Of a DNA stretch of 34,149 bases, positions 30,900 to 34,149 are shown in pieces. Position 1 is the first letter of the stretch. The number at the start of each line of letters is the position of its first letter. The notes below the pieces were generated by a model. The model was not told where the DNA came from, ran no database searches, and saw only the letters and a list, made by a program, of their open reading frames with translations. Source of the stretch: an uncultured Hyphomicrobiales bacterium (lineage in GTDB: Bacteria > Pseudomonadota > Alphaproteobacteria > Rhizobiales > Hyphomicrobiaceae); NCBI GenBank assembly GCA_902826255.1, contig CADEEC010000019.1, forward strand, positions 1 to 34,149, written 5' to 3'. The translations under genes were made by a program, and so were the position numbers.

Positions 30900-33800
30900 C
30901 TATTCCGAGTTGGGTTTTTCCATAGCGGCCTTCAGCCGGCTCAGGGCCGCAAACGGTGAATCCGGGTCGACGCCCACGTTGGCCTTGGGGCTGGCCGACT
31001 GCATGAAGGGACGCGGCTGCCGGTCAGGCCTGCGCCCGCCGTGCCCGCCCTCGCGACGCCGCTCGCGCCGATCTGGCCGGTTGTTGTCCCGGCGATGCTC
31101 TCTGCTCTTGGCCTCCGCGGGCGCGTCCGTCTTCTGTCCGGTCTCCTGGTTGGGCTTCTGGCGATGATGGGGCCGGCGATGCTGCCGATGCTGCTGCCCG
31201 CGCGGACGCCGCGGCCTCCAGATTTCCTCCCACTTCACCTCTGTGGCGGCCTCCGCGGGCACTGGAGGAGCCTCTGCAGACACGGCTGAGGCCTGTTCAA
31301 GTACCGGCGCAGCCTCGACTGTCGCAGGCGCCCCTGCCGGCTCCTCGGGCGTTGGCTCGGCTGTCGGCGCCACGGGCGGGGCAACCGCGTCCGCCACCGT
31401 TTCTGCCGCAGGGGTTGCTTCGACGGCTTCCACGCTTGCTTCTGAAGCGGCAGGCGCCGGAGCGTCGGCTGCGGGAGCCGCTTCTGCCACGCGAACGCGG
31501 TCCAGGCGGAAGCCGAGCGCCTGCAGCACGCCGCCGAGCTCATTGGCGGAACAGCCCAGGATCGACATCATCTCGGGCGTCGTGCGGAAACCGCCGTCAC
31601 CGGTAGACCCCTTGGGCGGCGCCTCCGGCTTCTCCAGATTTGGGCGCCAGGCAACCAGTGGCCTGATGAGATCGGCAAGCCGCTCCAGCATGTCGAAGCG
31701 CACCGCACGTGTTCCGCACAGATGGAATCCGGCGACGCGGTAGAACCCTTCCGGCACTGCCTTGTCGGGAATGAGCGAGGTCAATCCGGCGCGCGGCGGC
31801 TCGGGCAGCTTGTCGACATCGATCTTCTGCGCGTTGGCCAGCGTCCACAGCGTCAGCGCAAGCTCGGCTGACGCCGGCTTGAGGAGTATCGGGAAGTAGA
31901 TGTTGAAAGCGCCGAAGCGAACCCCGTAGGCCCTGAGCTTGGCACGCGCCGGCTGATCCAGCGCCCGCATCTCCTCCGCCACGTCCTCGCGCCGCAAACC
32001 GCCGAAGTTCTCAAGGAGCCTGAAGGCAATACCACGTGCGAGGCCGGAGATATCCTTTGTCTCAGCGATCTCATTCAGCGGCTTCAGCCGCTCGCTGATG
32101 ATCTCCGTGACCCATGCATTGAGGCGCTCCTGCACCTTTTCTTTGTCGGGAGCCTGAAGGTGCTCATCCACAGTCAACTCGACCAGCGGCTTCAAGGGCG
32201 ACTCGCCCGCCACCAGCCGCGCGATCTCCTCGTTGCGCCACTGGATGTGCCCCTGGCGGCTCAACTTGAAGGCGTCGCCCTTGGCCGAGGCGACACGCCG
32301 CGCACGCATCGATAGCTCCCGCCCAAGAACATGTGCCGCTGCGTTGCGGGCGGCCTTGCCGTGAATGCCCTCCGCCTGTGTATCGGGATAGAAGCGGAAG
32401 CCCTGCAGGCGGCCGACAAAGTGGTCGGCCACTTTGACGGCCCCGTCCTCACCGATCTCCGCGACCAGATCATCCTTGTCCTTGAGCCCGCGCATCAGCG
32501 CGCTCGTGCGCCGGTCGACAAAGCGCTGTGTGAGCTGCTCGTGCAGCGCATCCGAGAGGCTGTCTTCGATCGCACGCGTGCGGCCCTGCCAATGCTCTGG
32601 ATCGGCCAGCCAATTGGCGCGGTTGGAGACGAACGTCCAGGTGCGGATGTGCGCGATGCGTGTCGACAGCGTATCAATGTCGCCATCGGTGCGGTCGGCA
32701 AAGGCGACCTGCTTGGCAAACCAGTCGACCGGGATGCGCCCTTCCGGCCCCATGATGAACTTGTAGAGCGCGCCAACCAGCTCGGCGTGATCCTGCGTCG
32801 AGATCTTGCGATAGTCCGGCACCTGGCACACGTCCCACAGGCGGGTGACGGCATCGCGCGAGGTCGCAACCGCGAGCACGTCGCGGTCATGGCTGACGCT
32901 CTCCAGCGCAATCGTGTCGTCTGCCATGCGCGCCCGCGTCAGCCGCCTCTCGCGCGGCATGGCGCGCAGGCTCTCGCGCAGGTTTTCGACCGTGCTGAAA
33001 TCAAGCTCGCGCGTGCGCCATTGCAGGGACTTCACATTGTCGAACGTGTGCTGCTCCAGCCGCTCGATGATGTCGGCCGAGAACGGCTCGACGCTTCCGG
33101 TCGTGCCGAACGTGCCATCATTCATGTGTCGGCCGGCGCGGCCGGCGATCTGGGCGAGCTCCGCCGGGGTCAGATCGCGATGCACCTGCCCGTCGAACTT
33201 CCTGACGCCGGCGAACGCGACATGATCGACATCAAGGTTGAGCCCCATGCCGATGGCGTCGGTGGCCACGATGAAGTCGACGTCACCCGATTGATAGAGC
33301 GCGACCTGCGCATTGCGCGTGCGCGGGCTCAACGCGCCGAGCACCACGGCCGCCCCACCGCGCTGGCGCCGCATCAACTCGGCAATCTCGTACACCTCGG
33401 CCGCCGAGAACGCGACGATGGCGCTGCGCGGCGGCAGACGGGTGATCTTCTTGTCGCCGGCGAATGTCAGCTTCGACAGGCGCGGGCGCGAGATGAAATT
33501 GGCGCCCGGTATAAGCTCCGAGATCGCCTCGCGCATGGTCTGCGCACCAAGCAGCAGCGTCTCGTGCTTGCCACGCACGTGCAGGATGCGATCCGTGAAA
33601 ACATGGCCGCGCTCCGGATCGGCCGCGAGCTGCACCTCGTCGACGGCCAGGAACTCGACGTCCGCCTCGCGCGGCATTGCCTCCACGGTGCACACAAAGT
33701 AGCGCGCACGATCCGGCTTGATCTTCTCCTCGCCTGTCACCAGCGCAACGGCATCCGCGCCGACACGCGCAACGATCCGATCGTAGACCTCGCGCGCCAG

Positions 33801-33935
33801 CAGGCGCAGCGGCAGCCCGATGAGCCCTGACTGGTGGCCGAGCATGCGCTCGATGGCGAGATGCGTCTTGCCGGTGTTGGTCGGCCCCAAGACGGCCGTC
33901 ACGTTTCGAATGCGATGCTCGAAATCGCCGCTCAT
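30900..33935 (-). CDS. Suv3-like DEAD/DExH RNA helicase
   Basis: A 1011-residue helicase like mitochondrial Suv3. Walker A GPTNTGKT is at residues 17-24, motif II reads DEVQ (99-102) and motif VI QIAGRAGR is at 262-269; the Suv3-type C-terminal core continues to about 780. From about 800 an Ala/Pro/Glu-rich acidic tract leads to WEEIWRPRR (W902), a basic Arg/His/Gln region to about 975, and a terminal DPDSPFAALSRLKAAME motif. Suv3 relatives unwind RNA ahead of exoribonucleases; that role here is inference. The 5' end faces a palindrome at 34066-34142; no start besides 33935 is competitive. Confidence 0.92.
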   Translation of the reverse strand: MSGDFEHRIRNVTAVLGPTNTGKTHLAIERMLGHQSGLIGLPLRLLAREVYDRIVARVGADAVALVTGEEKIKPDRARYFVCTVEAMPREADVEFLAVDEVQLAADPERGHVFTDRILHVRGKHETLLLGAQTMREAISELIPGANFISRPRLSKLTFAGDKKITRLPPRSAIVAFSAAEVYEIAELMRRQRGGAAVVLGALSPRTRNAQVALYQSGDVDFIVATDAIGMGLNLDVDHVAFAGVRKFDGQVHRDLTPAELAQIAGRAGRHMNDGTFGTTGSVEPFSADIIERLEQHTFDNVKSLQWRTRELDFSTVENLRESLRAMPRERRLTRARMADDTIALESVSHDRDVLAVATSRDAVTRLWDVCQVPDYRKISTQDHAELVGALYKFIMGPEGRIPVDWFAKQVAFADRTDGDIDTLSTRIAHIRTWTFVSNRANWLADPEHWQGRTRAIEDSLSDALHEQLTQRFVDRRTSALMRGLKDKDDLVAEIGEDGAVKVADHFVGRLQGFRFYPDTQAEGIHGKAARNAAAHVLGRELSMRARRVASAKGDAFKLSRQGHIQWRNEEIARLVAGESPLKPLVELTVDEHLQAPDKEKVQERLNAWVTEIISERLKPLNEIAETKDISGLARGIAFRLLENFGGLRREDVAEEMRALDQPARAKLRAYGVRFGAFNIYFPILLKPASAELALTLWTLANAQKIDVDKLPEPPRAGLTSLIPDKAVPEGFYRVAGFHLCGTRAVRFDMLERLADLIRPLVAWRPNLEKPEAPPKGSTGDGGFRTTPEMMSILGCSANELGGVLQALGFRLDRVRVAEAAPAADAPAPAASEASVEAVEATPAAETVADAVAPPVAPTAEPTPEEPAGAPATVEAAPVLEQASAVSAEAPPVPAEAATEVKWEEIWRPRRPRGQQHRQHRRPHHRQKPNQETGQKTDAPAEAKSREHRRDNNRPDRRERRREGGHGGRRPDRQPRPFMQSASPKANVGVDPDSPFAALSRLKAAMEKPNSE

Positions 33936-34065
33936 GCGATCATTACTCCGCGGTCATACCGGCGGAGGCATTGCAGAGCGGTGCGGCAAGATCAAGTGCC
34001 TCCCCGCAAAAAGAGCGCCTGAACACCGGTTTTGGCGCTGCGGTGCGTCCGTGCCGCGATCGCAG

Positions 34066-34142
34066 ACTAGCGTGATGATCGAGAAATTCGCCGGCACGTG
34101 CTGCGCGGTTCGGAGCGAATTTCTCGATCTGAATCACACTAG
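34066..34142. repeat. long imperfect palindrome upstream of the helicase gene
   Basis: Perfect inner arms GATCGAGAAATTCGC (34077-34091) and GCGAATTTCTCGATC (34115-34129), 15 bases each with a 23-base loop. Outside them CTAGCGTGAT (34067-34076) pairs with ATCACACTAG (34133-34142) at one mismatch, with a TGA bulge. Together about 25-base arms. No U-tract follows on either strand. It could be a small palindromic mobile repeat (MITE-like), a long terminator or a leader structure. The rest of 33936-34149 holds no gene I can support. Confidence 0.7.
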
Positions 34143-34149
34143 CAAGTTT

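Noticed and set aside
33943..34137. 64-codon minus-strand frame at the right end
   Set aside because: Runs through the palindrome, has no ribosome binding site and no family resemblance.

Overview
The window is high-GC, densely packed chromosomal DNA that reads as a Hyphomicrobiales (Rhizobiales-type) alphaproteobacterium. Four things point there. The right end has the order Suv3-like helicase, S4 protein, 7Fe ferredoxin FdxA and CarD, which I know from that order. There is a class I lysyl-tRNA synthetase. There are adjacent DUF6152 and DUF6644-like genes. Rhizobial-style dispersed palindromic repeats sit between genes. I see no rRNA, tRNA, phage, insertion sequence or CRISPR array, so this looks like ordinary backbone with a few accessory cassettes.

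Left part (1-9.9 kb). The end of a glycerol-3-phosphate ABC importer (ugpA fragment, ugpE, ugpC) has a palindromic repeat inserted between ugpA and ugpE. Next come a possible 30-residue membrane peptide, a metallophosphoesterase-fold protein that has lost one metal site, a histidine-rich exported protein, a structured but unidentified intergenic region, a small helix-turn-helix-like protein, and a winged-helix/TPR regulator divergent from a methyltransferase. A methyltransferase-OsmC operon faces an AraC regulator across 112 bases.

Middle (9.9-19.2 kb). lysK, a DUF488 protein, an orphan Bug/TctC binding protein, a small secreted protein, kdsA (metal-dependent type by its Cys33), a 75-residue unknown, the coupled DUF6152/DUF6644-like pair, a CENP-V/GFA protein and an SDR without the usual catalytic residues. 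They are followed by a sulfite dehydrogenase pair (Tat-exported molybdopterin subunit plus cytochrome c) with a second copy of the ugp repeat between its genes.

Right part (19.3-34.1 kb). A NUDIX hydrolase, two tiny exported proteins, a tight operon (Zn-finger protein, FAD monooxygenase, MaoC hydratase) divergent from an alpha/beta hydrolase, an Xre/RES toxin-antitoxin module with its own promoter and operator-like palindrome, a hotdog thioesterase, a candidate small RNA on the minus strand, a DUF1194 VWA protein, an APC permease, a methyltransferase with a signal peptide, carD with a long Lys/Ala-rich extension, fdxA, the S4 protein and the helicase. A long palindrome lies upstream of the helicase.

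I found no large undescribed multi-gene system. The most promising novel signals are the phosphoesterase with a selectively erased metal site, the minus-strand sRNA candidate near 25.4 kb, the exported methyltransferase, the 30-residue peptide gene, and the palindrome at 34.07-34.14 kb.
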